Shown here piece by piece: positions 14,837 to 21,401 of a DNA stretch of 21,959 bases. The position numbers were made by a program, and so were the translations under genes. Origin of the DNA: Ruminococcus sp. UBA4321. GTDB lineage: Bacteria; Bacillota; Clostridia; Oscillospirales; Ruminococcaceae. The stretch lies in contig DGUB01000015.1 in assembly GCA_002393815.1 (NCBI GenBank), forward strand, positions 1 to 21,959. The letters are read 5' to 3'. The notes beneath the pieces were generated by a model. The model searched no databases. It was not told the DNA's origin and saw nothing but the letters and a program-made list of their open reading frames with translations. How positions within the stretch are numbered: position 1 is the first letter of the stretch; each line of letters starts with the position of its first letter.

Positions 14837-15580
14837 TCAGACACCCCCGAAGCGTCTGCCGCGTCCGGCATAGTCGATTAATGCCTTGTTGAGTTCTTCC
14901 GGCGAGAAGTCAGGCCATAACACGTTTGTGAAATAATATTCCGCATAGGCGCACTGCCAGATTAAATAATTCGATAATCTCAGTTCCCCGGAAGGTCTGA
15001 TAACCAAATCGACATCCGGCATACCGGCGGTATAGAGATGGTCGGCAATGGTCTGTTCGGTGATATCTTCCGGACTGAGTTCGCCGGATTTGACCTTTTC
15101 GGCAATCTGCCGGGCGGAATAGGCAATTTCATCCCGTCCGCCGTAGTTGCAGGCGAGCAGAACGGTCAGCTGTGAATGATGGGCGGTATCATTTTCGAGT
15201 TTAATCATGCGTTCGCGGATATCATCCGGATAGGCAGTTTTATCGCCTAAGAAAATCGCTCTGACACCGTCGCCGAGGTGCATCTGCACTTCGTCGAGAT
15301 ATTCGCGCATGATTTTCATAATGCCGTCAATTTCAGCCTGCGGACGTTTCCAGTTCTCGGTAGAAAATACATAGAAAGACGCGTACTTAATGCCGATGTC
15401 TTTGCAGTACTGCATAATTTTCTTGAAGGTCTTGCCGCCTTCGATATGCCCGAGACTCCGGGGCAGACCGCGTTTTTTCGCCCATCTGCCGTTGCCGTCC
15501 ATGATAAAGCCGACATGCACCGGAAGCACTTCCGGCAGTTCCTGAGAATCCGTCTTTTTCTTTGTAAAAGCCATATTCAA
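14837..15580 (-). CDS. uppS: Undecaprenyl diphosphate synthase (cis-prenyltransferase)
   Basis: Extends farnesyl diphosphate with isopentenyl units in the cis form to give the C55 lipid carrier for cell-wall synthesis. 247 residues. The catalytic Asp28 is in GFIMDGNGRWAKKRG (24-38). FYVFSTENWKRP (69-80), LLACNYGGRDEI (141-152) and VDLVIRPSGELRLSNYLIWQ (190-209) are the other conserved blocks; the last has IRPSGE where IRTSGE is usual. The start is TTG at 15580, 6 bases after GGAG; the next ATG at 15574 would be 12 bases away, so TTG is preferred. It lies 13 bases after frr and abuts cdsA. Confidence 0.96.
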   Translation of the reverse strand: MNMAFTKKKTDSQELPEVLPVHVGFIMDGNGRWAKKRGLPRSLGHIEGGKTFKKIMQYCKDIGIKYASFYVFSTENWKRPQAEIDGIMKIMREYLDEVQMHLGDGVRAIFLGDKTAYPDDIRERMIKLENDTAHHSQLTVLLACNYGGRDEIAYSARQIAEKVKSGELSPEDITEQTIADHLYTAGMPDVDLVIRPSGELRLSNYLIWQCAYAEYYFTNVLWPDFSPEELNKALIDYAGRGRRFGGV

Positions 15581-15593
15581 AAAATACTCCTGC

Positions 15594-16148
15594 TCAGATG
15601 CTCATGATTTCTTTTTCTTTTGCAGAAACAGCCTTGTCAACCTCTTCGCAGTATTTATCGGTCAGTTTCTGTGCCTTCTTTTCGGCTTCTTTCTGGTCAT
15701 CTTCGGTGAGTTCGCCGTTCTTCTTCATTGCCTTGAACTTATCAACCATATCGCGGCGGACGTTGCGGACAGCGACTTTGGCTTCTTCGCCGTATTTCTT
15801 GACGCTCTTACAGAGTTCTTTTCTGCGTTCTTCGGTAGGCTGGGGGAAGGTCAGGCGGATAACATTGCCGTCATTGACCGGGTTGATTCCCAAATCAGAA
15901 GCCTGAATTGCCTTTTCGATAGCTTTCAGGCTGTTCTTGTCGAACGGCTGAATCACGAGAGTACGACCTTCGGAAACGGTGATAGAAGCCATATTCTGAA
16001 TCGGTGTGGGAGTACCCCAGTAATCGGCAGTAATTTTGTCGAGTACTTTCGGATTGGCTCTGCCTGCACGGATAGAACCGAAATTGACCTGTAAGCTGTC
16101 TAAGCTTTTCTGCATTTTTCCTTCTGCATGTTTCAGAGTTTCTTTCAT
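15594..16148 (-). CDS. frr: Ribosome recycling factor
   Basis: Two-domain protein that, with EF-G, splits post-termination ribosomes. 184 residues, the standard length. The three-helix bundle is shown by the first helix ending in LDSLQVNFGSIRAGRANP and the C-terminal helices VAVRNVRRDMVDKFKAMKK and DKYCEEVDKAVSAKEKEIMSI; the beta domain holds YWGTPTPIQNMASITV and LVIQPFDKNSLKAIEKAI. The highly conserved RAGRANP loop is intact. The ATG at 16148 has GGAAA about 10 bases upstream. It follows pyrH by 27 bases, the near-universal pyrH-frr pairing. Confidence 0.98.
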   Translation of the reverse strand: MKETLKHAEGKMQKSLDSLQVNFGSIRAGRANPKVLDKITADYWGTPTPIQNMASITVSEGRTLVIQPFDKNSLKAIEKAIQASDLGINPVNDGNVIRLTFPQPTEERRKELCKSVKKYGEEAKVAVRNVRRDMVDKFKAMKKNGELTEDDQKEAEKKAQKLTDKYCEEVDKAVSAKEKEIMSI

Positions 16149-16175
16149 AATAAAAATTTCCTTTCTTAGATAAAA

Positions 16176-16886
16176 TTATTCAGGAAGCACAACTGTGCCG
16201 ACTTGCTTGCCAAGAACCGCATCCAGAATATTATCTGGTCTGCTGAGGTCAAACACGAGCATGGGAAGATTCTGTTCCTTGCACATAGCAGCGGCGGACA
16301 TATCCATCACGGCGAGATTTTCATTGATAACTTTCGAGAACGGAAGCGTCTCATAGCGTTTTGCATCAGGGAATTTGTTGGGGTCTTTGTCGTAGACACC
16401 GTCCACAAGAGTCGCTTTCAGGAGAATTTCAGCACCAATTTCGACACCTCTGAGGGAAGCAGCGGAATCTGTAGAACACAGGGGATTTCCTGTACCGCAT
16501 CCGAAAATGACAACTCTGCCTTTTTCCAGATGGCGGACAGCTCTGCCGCGGATAACGGGTTCTGCGACCTGCCGCATGGTGATAGCCGTCTGCACACGGG
16601 TTTCCACGCCGAGGGCTTCCAGAGCATCCGCAAGTGCCAGCGCATTGATAGCCGTTGCCAGCATTCCCATATGGTCAGCGCGGATTCTGTCGAGACTGCC
16701 GCTCATGCGTCCGCGGATGAAGTTGCCGCCGCCGACCACAATGCCGACCTGTGTGCCGACATCAACACATTTCTTGATACTTTCACAGATATTGTTGATA
16801 ACGTCATAATCCAGACCGAATTTCTTTTCTCCGGCGAGTGCTTCGCCGCTGAGTTTCAGGAGAATTCTCTTATACTTAAGTTCCAT
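16176..16886 (-). CDS. pyrH: UMP kinase
   Basis: Phosphorylates UMP to UDP and supplies all pyrimidine nucleotides; it belongs to the amino-acid-kinase fold, not the adenylate-kinase fold. 236 residues, full length. ILLKLSGEALAG at the N-terminus holds the phosphate-binding lysine and glycine, VGIVVGGGNFIRG (48-60) binds UMP phosphate, and DHMGMLATAINALALADALE is the typical helical segment. The nucleotide-binding VIFGCGTGNP and DGVYDKDPNKFPDAKRYE are also present. The ATG at 16886 has GAGGTG 9 bases upstream. It is the first gene behind its own strong promoter; the rpsB-tsf pair that often precedes it is absent. Confidence 0.98.
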   Translation of the reverse strand: MELKYKRILLKLSGEALAGEKKFGLDYDVINNICESIKKCVDVGTQVGIVVGGGNFIRGRMSGSLDRIRADHMGMLATAINALALADALEALGVETRVQTAITMRQVAEPVIRGRAVRHLEKGRVVIFGCGTGNPLCSTDSAASLRGVEIGAEILLKATLVDGVYDKDPNKFPDAKRYETLPFSKVINENLAVMDMSAAAMCKEQNLPMLVFDLSRPDNILDAVLGKQVGTVVLPE

Positions 16887-16959
16887 CTTACAAGCACCTC
16901 ACAAATAGACTGATTTTCAAATTTTGATTCACACGCATACATGACAAATGTCTGTATTC

Positions 16960-16988
16960 AGTATAGCATATTTTTCCGAATCTGTCAA
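16960..16988 (-). promoter_or_regulatory. Promoter of the pyrH-frr-uppS-cdsA-dxr-rseP cluster
   Basis: On the minus strand TTGACA (16983-16988), a 17-base spacer and TATACT (16960-16965), with AAATATGC directly before the -10. Predicted start near 16953 gives a leader of about 67 nt. No strong internal promoter was noticed further down the cluster, so this may also feed ispG and polC. Confidence 0.85.
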
Positions 16989-16999
16989 GCAGAACGGGA

Positions 17000-17042
17000 T
17001 TTTCGTGGAAGTCCGTAAACCACGGAAAACAGGAATTTTCCG
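17000..17042. repeat. Overlapping inverted repeats in the pyrH / DUF6512 intergenic region
   Basis: The 245-base region between the divergent genes holds the pyrH promoter and three mutually exclusive pairings: TTTTCGTGG (17000-17008) with CCACGGAAAA (17020-17029, one bulge), TCCGT (17012-17016) with ACGGA (17022-17026), and CGGAAAA (17023-17029) with TTTTCCG (17036-17042). They lie upstream of the pyrH -35 box, so only a plus-strand transcript could fold them. Function unknown. Confidence 0.4.
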
Positions 17043-17131
17043 GCACAGGTGAAAATTTTTTCCGGACAAGCCGCATTTCTCCGGAATGCCGTGCATAATC
17101 TGATAAAAAAGCAAGGGAGAAACGCACTGTT

Positions 17132-17722
17132 ATGAAAATTTTATTATATCATAAAGATTTCTGCAAACCGGAAGAAAATATTCTGGAACGCGCCGCCAAA
17201 AAAGAACACATGTTCCGGAAAACGGTCTGGTGGGATGTGCTGCTGTTTATGCTGACGGGTATCGGCGGAACGCTGTTATTTTTATTTTCTCCGGTTCTGA
17301 TGAGAATACCAGTATTCTGCATGTTTGTTCCCGTCCGGAACAGCGTCTGGGAAGCTTTGAAGTTATTATACATGCCCTCTGTCCTGACAGGTCTGCTCCG
17401 CTGGTTCTGTACGGGAAATCTGCAAAAGGGGATTCTGACGACTTATGCAGAGGGCATTTCCCTGACACTTGCCGGATTTCTGACACTGCATTATCTGTAT
17501 ACGGGCATTCTGGGAACGGAATATTTCAGAGCGGATATGCTGTGTTTCTATGCGTGTGTGATATTTCTGGTATGGTATCTGCGCACCCGTGCGGACAGAC
17601 AGAAAAAAAGCAGTCTGCCGGGGATTCTGGTGATATTCCTGCTGACAGGCTGCTTTATTTATTTTACGTTCAATCCGCCTGCGCTCGGACTGTTTGCGGA
17701 AATCAGTCTTTTACAGCAATGA
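17132..17722 (+). CDS. DUF6512-like polytopic membrane protein
   Basis: 196 residues with about five hydrophobic helices (roughly 34-53, 75-92, 104-123, 133-150, 163-179) and no catalytic motif I can name. The central FVPVRNSVWEALKLLYMP (65-82), the YTGILG (123-128) and the C-terminal FTFNPPALGLF (178-188) resemble the uncharacterised Firmicute family DUF6512, where the equivalents read like PVNESVWEHLKLLFWP and FNPPHIPLF. The match is from memory. The protein stops soon after this last motif, a little short for the family. The ribosome binding site GGGAG lies about 12 bases before the ATG, rather far, and no clear promoter was found. It converges on ridA, overlapping it by 20 bases at the 3' ends. 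Function unknown. Confidence 0.75.
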   Translation: MKILLYHKDFCKPEENILERAAKKEHMFRKTVWWDVLLFMLTGIGGTLLFLFSPVLMRIPVFCMFVPVRNSVWEALKLLYMPSVLTGLLRWFCTGNLQKGILTTYAEGISLTLAGFLTLHYLYTGILGTEYFRADMLCFYACVIFLVWYLRTRADRQKKSSLPGILVIFLLTGCFIYFTFNPPALGLFAEISLLQQ

Positions 17723-18080
17723 CTTCCACTTCAACAAGTGCGCCCTTGGGCAGGTCTTTGACGGCGACACAGCTTCTTGCCGGCTTGCCGGTGATATACT
17801 TGCCGTAGATTTCATTGAATGCTGCGAAATCGGCGATATCAGCCAGGAAGCAGGTTGTCTTGACAACTGCGGAAAAATCAGTTCCGGCGGCTTTCAGGAC
17901 TTCGCTGAGATTTTTCATGACCTGTTCGGTCTGTCCCTGAATGTCAGAAGCTTCGATATTGCCGGAAGCCGGAACAATCGCAATCTGACCGGACGTATAG
18001 ACAACGCCGTTCGCCTGTACTGCCTGAGAATAGGGACCAATTGCCGCCGGGGCGGTTTCGGTATAAATTTTTTCTGCCAT
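17703..18080 (-). CDS. ridA: RidA family enamine/imine deaminase
   Basis: 125-residue trimeric enzyme that hydrolyses reactive enamines and imines such as 2-aminoacrylate and 2-aminocrotonate, products of threonine/serine dehydratases. The conserved Tyr17 (IGPYSQAV), YTSGQIA (28-34), catalytic Arg102 (KPARSCVAV) and Glu117 (LPKGALVEVEVIAV) place it in the active RidA group rather than among the Arg-less homologues. ATG at 18080 has AAGGAG at good distance. It lies 23 bases after the small membrane-protein gene and one gene away from ilvA in the same operon, which fits its detoxifying job well. Its 3' end overlaps the convergent membrane-protein gene by 20 bases. Confidence 0.95.
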   Translation of the reverse strand: MAEKIYTETAPAAIGPYSQAVQANGVVYTSGQIAIVPASGNIEASDIQGQTEQVMKNLSEVLKAAGTDFSAVVKTTCFLADIADFAAFNEIYGKYITGKPARSCVAVKDLPKGALVEVEVIAVKD

Positions 18081-18103
18081 GATAAAACAACTCCTTAAAA
18101 ATA

Positions 18104-18433
18104 TTATAAATTTTTTAAATAATATATAAAAATTGCAAGAACAGCTACCGGAACCAGAAAATCCAGTGTTCTGTCAATTTTTCTGATATTCTCAAAATGC
18201 TTCTTCAGAATCATATACAGAATGATGCCGGTCAGATACGGAACGGCAAGAATCCAGATAATCAGCCACATATACTGATAACTGAAAAGCAGTTCCGCGA
18301 ATTTGCCTGTACCGTACAGAATCAGGAACGACACCAGCGCAAGCAGATTGCAAAGACCTCTGCTTTCCCGGTAAACTCTGACCTTGCGTCCGTTTTCTTC
18401 TATGAAGTCATCATCTTCGTCATAATATTTCAT
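18104..18433 (-). CDS. Small three-helix membrane protein of unknown function
   Basis: 109 residues that I do not recognise. An acidic N-terminus (YYDEDDDFIEENGRK) is followed by a basic patch and three hydrophobic helices at about residues 27-44, 54-76 and 90-106, the second pair joined by a basic loop (KKHFENIRKIDR). By the positive-inside rule the loop and the N-terminal basic patch should face the cytosol, but two helices separate the ends unevenly, so the topology is uncertain. The start codon overlaps the ilvA stop in an ATGA arrangement, so translation is coupled to ilvA, and ridA follows 23 bases later. Its position suggests a link to the amino-acid operon, but the sequence itself gives no function. 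Confidence 0.8.
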   Translation of the reverse strand: MKYYDEDDDFIEENGRKVRVYRESRGLCNLLALVSFLILYGTGKFAELLFSYQYMWLIIWILAVPYLTGIILYMILKKHFENIRKIDRTLDFLVPVAVLAIFIYYLKNL

Positions 18434-19635
18434 GACTGATTGACAATCTTGAATCCGGCATCTGTAAGAGCCTGCCGAATCTGACGGATATGCTCATAAT
18501 TTCTGGTTTCGAGAACAATCCGGAGTACACAGTCTGTGATATCGCTGTCTTCGCTTGCGCGTTCGTGATGAATCGAAACGACATTTCCGCCCAAATCTGC
18601 CAGAATTGCAGAAACGCCTTTCAGCTGTCCGGGCTTGTCTTCCAGCTGAATCGTGAGCGTGTCGCTTCTGCCGGATTTCAGCAGACCGCGCTTAATTACT
18701 CTGGATAAGATAGTGACATCAATATTGCCGCCGGATACCAGGCAGACAATATTTTTCCCTTTCATATCGGGAATCTTATTGAACATCACAGCCGCCGCCG
18801 GAACTGCGCCCGCACCTTCGGCGATAAGCTTATGCTGTTCAATCAGAGCCAGAATCGCGGAAGAAACTTCATCATCCGTGACGGTGACAACGCCGTCGAC
18901 ATATTTTCTGACAAGTTCAAACGTATGTTCACCGGGTTCCTTGACCTTGATGCCGTCCGCAATCGTGCCGACTTTATCAAGGCAGACAATTTCATCCTGC
19001 TGGAGTGATGCTACCATCGAAGGCGCACCGCTTGCCTGTACACCGTAAACCCGGATTTTCGGATTCAGATTTTTCAGGGCGAATGCTACGCCGGAAATCA
19101 GTCCGCCGCCGCCAATCGGTACGACAACAATATCGACATCCCGGAGCTGTTTGCTGATTTCCAGACCGATAGTCCCCTGCCCTGCGATGACATCTTCATC
19201 ATCAAACGGATGAATGAACGTATAGCCCATTTCGTCGCGGAGTTCGAGTGCTTTCTGATAGGCATCATCATAGACACCCGGCACAAGGCAGACTTCCGCA
19301 CCGTAGCCTTTTGTTGCTTCCACTTTCGAGATAGGCGCACCGTCCGGCAGACAAATCAGCGATTTGATGCCGTTCTTTGTGGCGGCGAGTGCCACGCCCT
19401 GCGCGTGATTTCCGGCAGAACATGCGATAACGCCCTTTGCCTTTTCCTCATCACTCAGCTGAGAAATCTTATAATACGCCCCCCGGACTTTGAAAGACCC
19501 GGTAATCTGTAAATTTTCGGTTTTGAGATAGACATTGGCATCCGGACAGAGTTTCGGGGCATGAATCATATCTGTCTGCCGGATGACATCTTCCAGTACA
19601 TAACTGGCATGATAAATTTTATCAAGTGTCAGCAT
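18430..19635 (-). CDS. ilvA: Threonine ammonia-lyase with C-terminal ACT domain
   Basis: PLP enzyme that deaminates threonine to 2-oxobutyrate, first step toward isoleucine (or threonine catabolism). 401 residues. The PLP lysine is Lys49 in ITGSFKVRGAYYK, the glycine loop for PLP phosphate is VVPIGGGGLISG, and ACSAGNHAQGVA is typical of the family. A single ACT-type regulatory domain fills the last 75 or so residues (LTIQLEDKPGQLKGVSAIL onward), the medium-length form, unlike the long form with two ACT-like domains. ATG at 19635 is chosen since AGAAG lies 8-9 bases upstream; a GTG at 19644 has none. It overlaps the ATPase gene by 14 bases and the membrane-protein gene by 4. Biosynthetic against catabolic use is not decided by sequence alone; leuCD favours biosynthesis. 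Confidence 0.95.
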   Translation of the reverse strand: MLTLDKIYHASYVLEDVIRQTDMIHAPKLCPDANVYLKTENLQITGSFKVRGAYYKISQLSDEEKAKGVIACSAGNHAQGVALAATKNGIKSLICLPDGAPISKVEATKGYGAEVCLVPGVYDDAYQKALELRDEMGYTFIHPFDDEDVIAGQGTIGLEISKQLRDVDIVVVPIGGGGLISGVAFALKNLNPKIRVYGVQASGAPSMVASLQQDEIVCLDKVGTIADGIKVKEPGEHTFELVRKYVDGVVTVTDDEVSSAILALIEQHKLIAEGAGAVPAAAVMFNKIPDMKGKNIVCLVSGGNIDVTILSRVIKRGLLKSGRSDTLTIQLEDKPGQLKGVSAILADLGGNVVSIHHERASEDSDITDCVLRIVLETRNYEHIRQIRQALTDAGFKIVNQS

Positions 19636-20905
19636 AAAAATCACTTCTTTCTGATTTTTCCTGATATTCCATACAGCGGAGCTGTTCCACGAACTGTTTC
19701 GCGGCTCGTGCGGAGCGTCCGCTTTTTCTCATGGCGAACTGTTCGGCTTTCAGGGCGAGCGTATCGGCATCTGTTTGCAGACCGGCATCTTTTGCGAGCT
19801 GAGCCACAATTTCGAGATATAAATTTTTGTTCGGCTTGTCGAACAGAATCTGAATGCCGAATCTTTCTGATAATGAAATGGTTTCCTGCACGGTATCATT
19901 CCGGTGAACTTCATCTCCGGCACGCTGGGAGAAGGTTTCGCGGACAATGTGCCGCCGGTTGCTTGTCGCATAGATGACAGTATTGTTCGCCCTTGCCGAA
20001 ATACTGCCTTCGAGAACGGCTTTCAGTGCGCTGAAATCGTCGTCATTCTCCTGAAAGCTCAAATCATCAATGAATAAGATAAATTTCAGCGGATTGGCAT
20101 TCAGTTCTTCGAGCAGTTCCGGGAGCAGATGCAGTTCATTTTTCGATAATTCGATTAACCGCAAGCCTTCATCGGCGAATGTGTTGGCAACGGCTTTGAC
20201 CGTGGCGGATTTTCCGGTTCCGGCAGAGCCATATAACAGAATATTCGATGCATTCAGACCGTTGAGGAGAGCTTTGGTATTATCAACGACCTGTTTTCTC
20301 TGCGCTTCATAGCCGACTAGTTCGCTGAGCTGAATCGCATCCGGACTGGAAACGGGTTTCAGGACATAGCCCTTGTCTGACACGGGATTCAGTTTCATCT
20401 GGAACATTTTATATTCCGCCCAGATTCCGAAGCCGTATCTCCCGACAGCGTTCAGCCGTTCAGACCAGAGCGGTTCGAGGTTGATTTCCTCGGCATACCA
20501 GTCCGGCTGAAGTCCTTCATATCCGGTGAATTCGCCGTAGCCCATGATAAAATAATGCTGTTTCATCAGTTCTGACGAAATAGAAGCCATTCTGGACAGA
20601 TAGCGAAGTTCGCGCCTTGCAGATTTGAGCATCGATTCCGGAACAGGCAGCCCCTGTGCCGCAAACCAGGTACAGGGCGTTTCTGCGGAAAGTACCAGAT
20701 TTGTCAGATATTCCGTCCAGTTGTCCGTATGCGCCTGATAGAGCGAAGTTACAAAGCGATAGAATTCTGCTTTTCTCGTCCACCATTCAATGCCCTTTTC
20801 GCCTGTGATTCTCAGTAACTGATGAAACGCATGAAACACTCTGTCATCTTCCAGACGGCGGAAAATCACAAGTTCATCCAGTCTGTCGTGTAAATCGTGA
20901 AACAT
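19622..20905 (-). CDS. AAA+ ATPase, DUF815 family
   Basis: 427 residues: an N-terminal alpha-helical part (1-190) and a AAA+ module with Walker A GSAGTGKS (226-233), Walker B FILFIDD (275-281), an asparagine sensor 1 in YATSNRRH (312-319) and ERFGIQILFDKP (347-358). This arrangement, with ELVGYEAQRKQVVDNTKALL just before Walker A, matches DUF815 ATPases, whose biochemical role is not known to me. Its ATG at 20905 shares a base with the leuD stop (TAATG), and its 3' end overlaps ilvA by 14 bases, so it is translated as part of the leu/ilv set. The place suggests a link to these enzymes, possibly as a chaperone-like factor, but this may simply be lineage-specific gene order. No membrane segment or signal peptide is seen. 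Confidence 0.9.
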   Translation of the reverse strand: MFHDLHDRLDELVIFRRLEDDRVFHAFHQLLRITGEKGIEWWTRKAEFYRFVTSLYQAHTDNWTEYLTNLVLSAETPCTWFAAQGLPVPESMLKSARRELRYLSRMASISSELMKQHYFIMGYGEFTGYEGLQPDWYAEEINLEPLWSERLNAVGRYGFGIWAEYKMFQMKLNPVSDKGYVLKPVSSPDAIQLSELVGYEAQRKQVVDNTKALLNGLNASNILLYGSAGTGKSATVKAVANTFADEGLRLIELSKNELHLLPELLEELNANPLKFILFIDDLSFQENDDDFSALKAVLEGSISARANNTVIYATSNRRHIVRETFSQRAGDEVHRNDTVQETISLSERFGIQILFDKPNKNLYLEIVAQLAKDAGLQTDADTLALKAEQFAMRKSGRSARAAKQFVEQLRCMEYQEKSERSDFYADT

Positions 20906-21399
20906 TACTTAATACTTCCGTTCTTGATAGATTCGACAAGTCCGCCGTTTTCGATAATCGTCTGAATAAATGCCGGGAACGGCTCTACCTGATAATCTTC
21001 TCCGGTGGTTTCGTTATGCAGAATGCCGTTGTCAAGGTCGGCTGTGATGGTATTGCCTTCCTGAATGGCATCAGCGGCTTTTTCAGATTCGACGATAGCA
21101 AGCCCGATATTGATAGCATTTCTGTAGAAGATTCTCGCGAAACTCTTCGCGATAACCAGAGAAATGCCGCTTGCCTTGATGGCGATAGGCGCATGTTCAC
21201 GGGACGAACCGCAGCCGAAATTCCATCCGCCGACCATGATATCACCCGGCTGCACTCTGGAAACAAAAGTTGTGTCGATATCTTCCATGCAGTGTGCAGC
21301 TAATTCCTTATGGTCACTGGTGTTTAAATATCTTGCCGGAATGATAACGTCTGTATCGATATTATCGCCGTATTTGATAACTTTTCCTGTAAATTTCAT
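20905..21399 (-). CDS. leuD: 3-isopropylmalate dehydratase small subunit
   Basis: Swivelling domain of isopropylmalate isomerase in leucine synthesis; it pairs with LeuC. 164 residues, the compact type seen in clostridia and archaea. Conserved blocks: [19 protein letters not shown] (9-27), [15 protein letters not shown] (57-71), where the serine-arginine pair contacts substrate, and [14 protein letters not shown] (87-100). The YLNT loop after the [10 protein letters not shown] block is the region that sets substrate choice; I read it as isopropylmalate-type, with methylmalate or homoaconitate activity not excluded. ATG at 21399 is preceded by GAGGAGGTG, which forms the last codons of leuC, so translation is coupled. 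The stop overlaps the start of the ATPase gene by one base. Confidence 0.95.
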   Translation of the reverse strand: MKFTGKVIKYGDNIDTDVIIPARYLNTSDHKELAAHCMEDIDTTFVSRVQPGDIMVGGWNFGCGSSREHAPIAIKASGISLVIAKSFARIFYRNAINIGLAIVESEKAADAIQEGNTITADLDNGILHNETTGEDYQVEPFPAFIQTIIENGGLVESIKNGSIK

Positions 21400-21401
21400 G
21401 A

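Noticed and set aside
16203..16913. 236-codon plus-strand frame opposite pyrH
   Set aside because: A mirror of an intact pyrH gene with all UMP-kinase motifs; it has no start signal and no known motif.
16888..17127. 79-codon reading frame on the minus strand covering the pyrH upstream region
   Set aside because: It overlaps the pyrH promoter boxes, has no ribosome binding site at its start and no recognisable protein pattern.
19635..19644. GTG at 19644 as the ilvA start
   Set aside because: It leaves no space for a ribosome binding site, while the ATG at 19635 has AGAAG at suitable distance.
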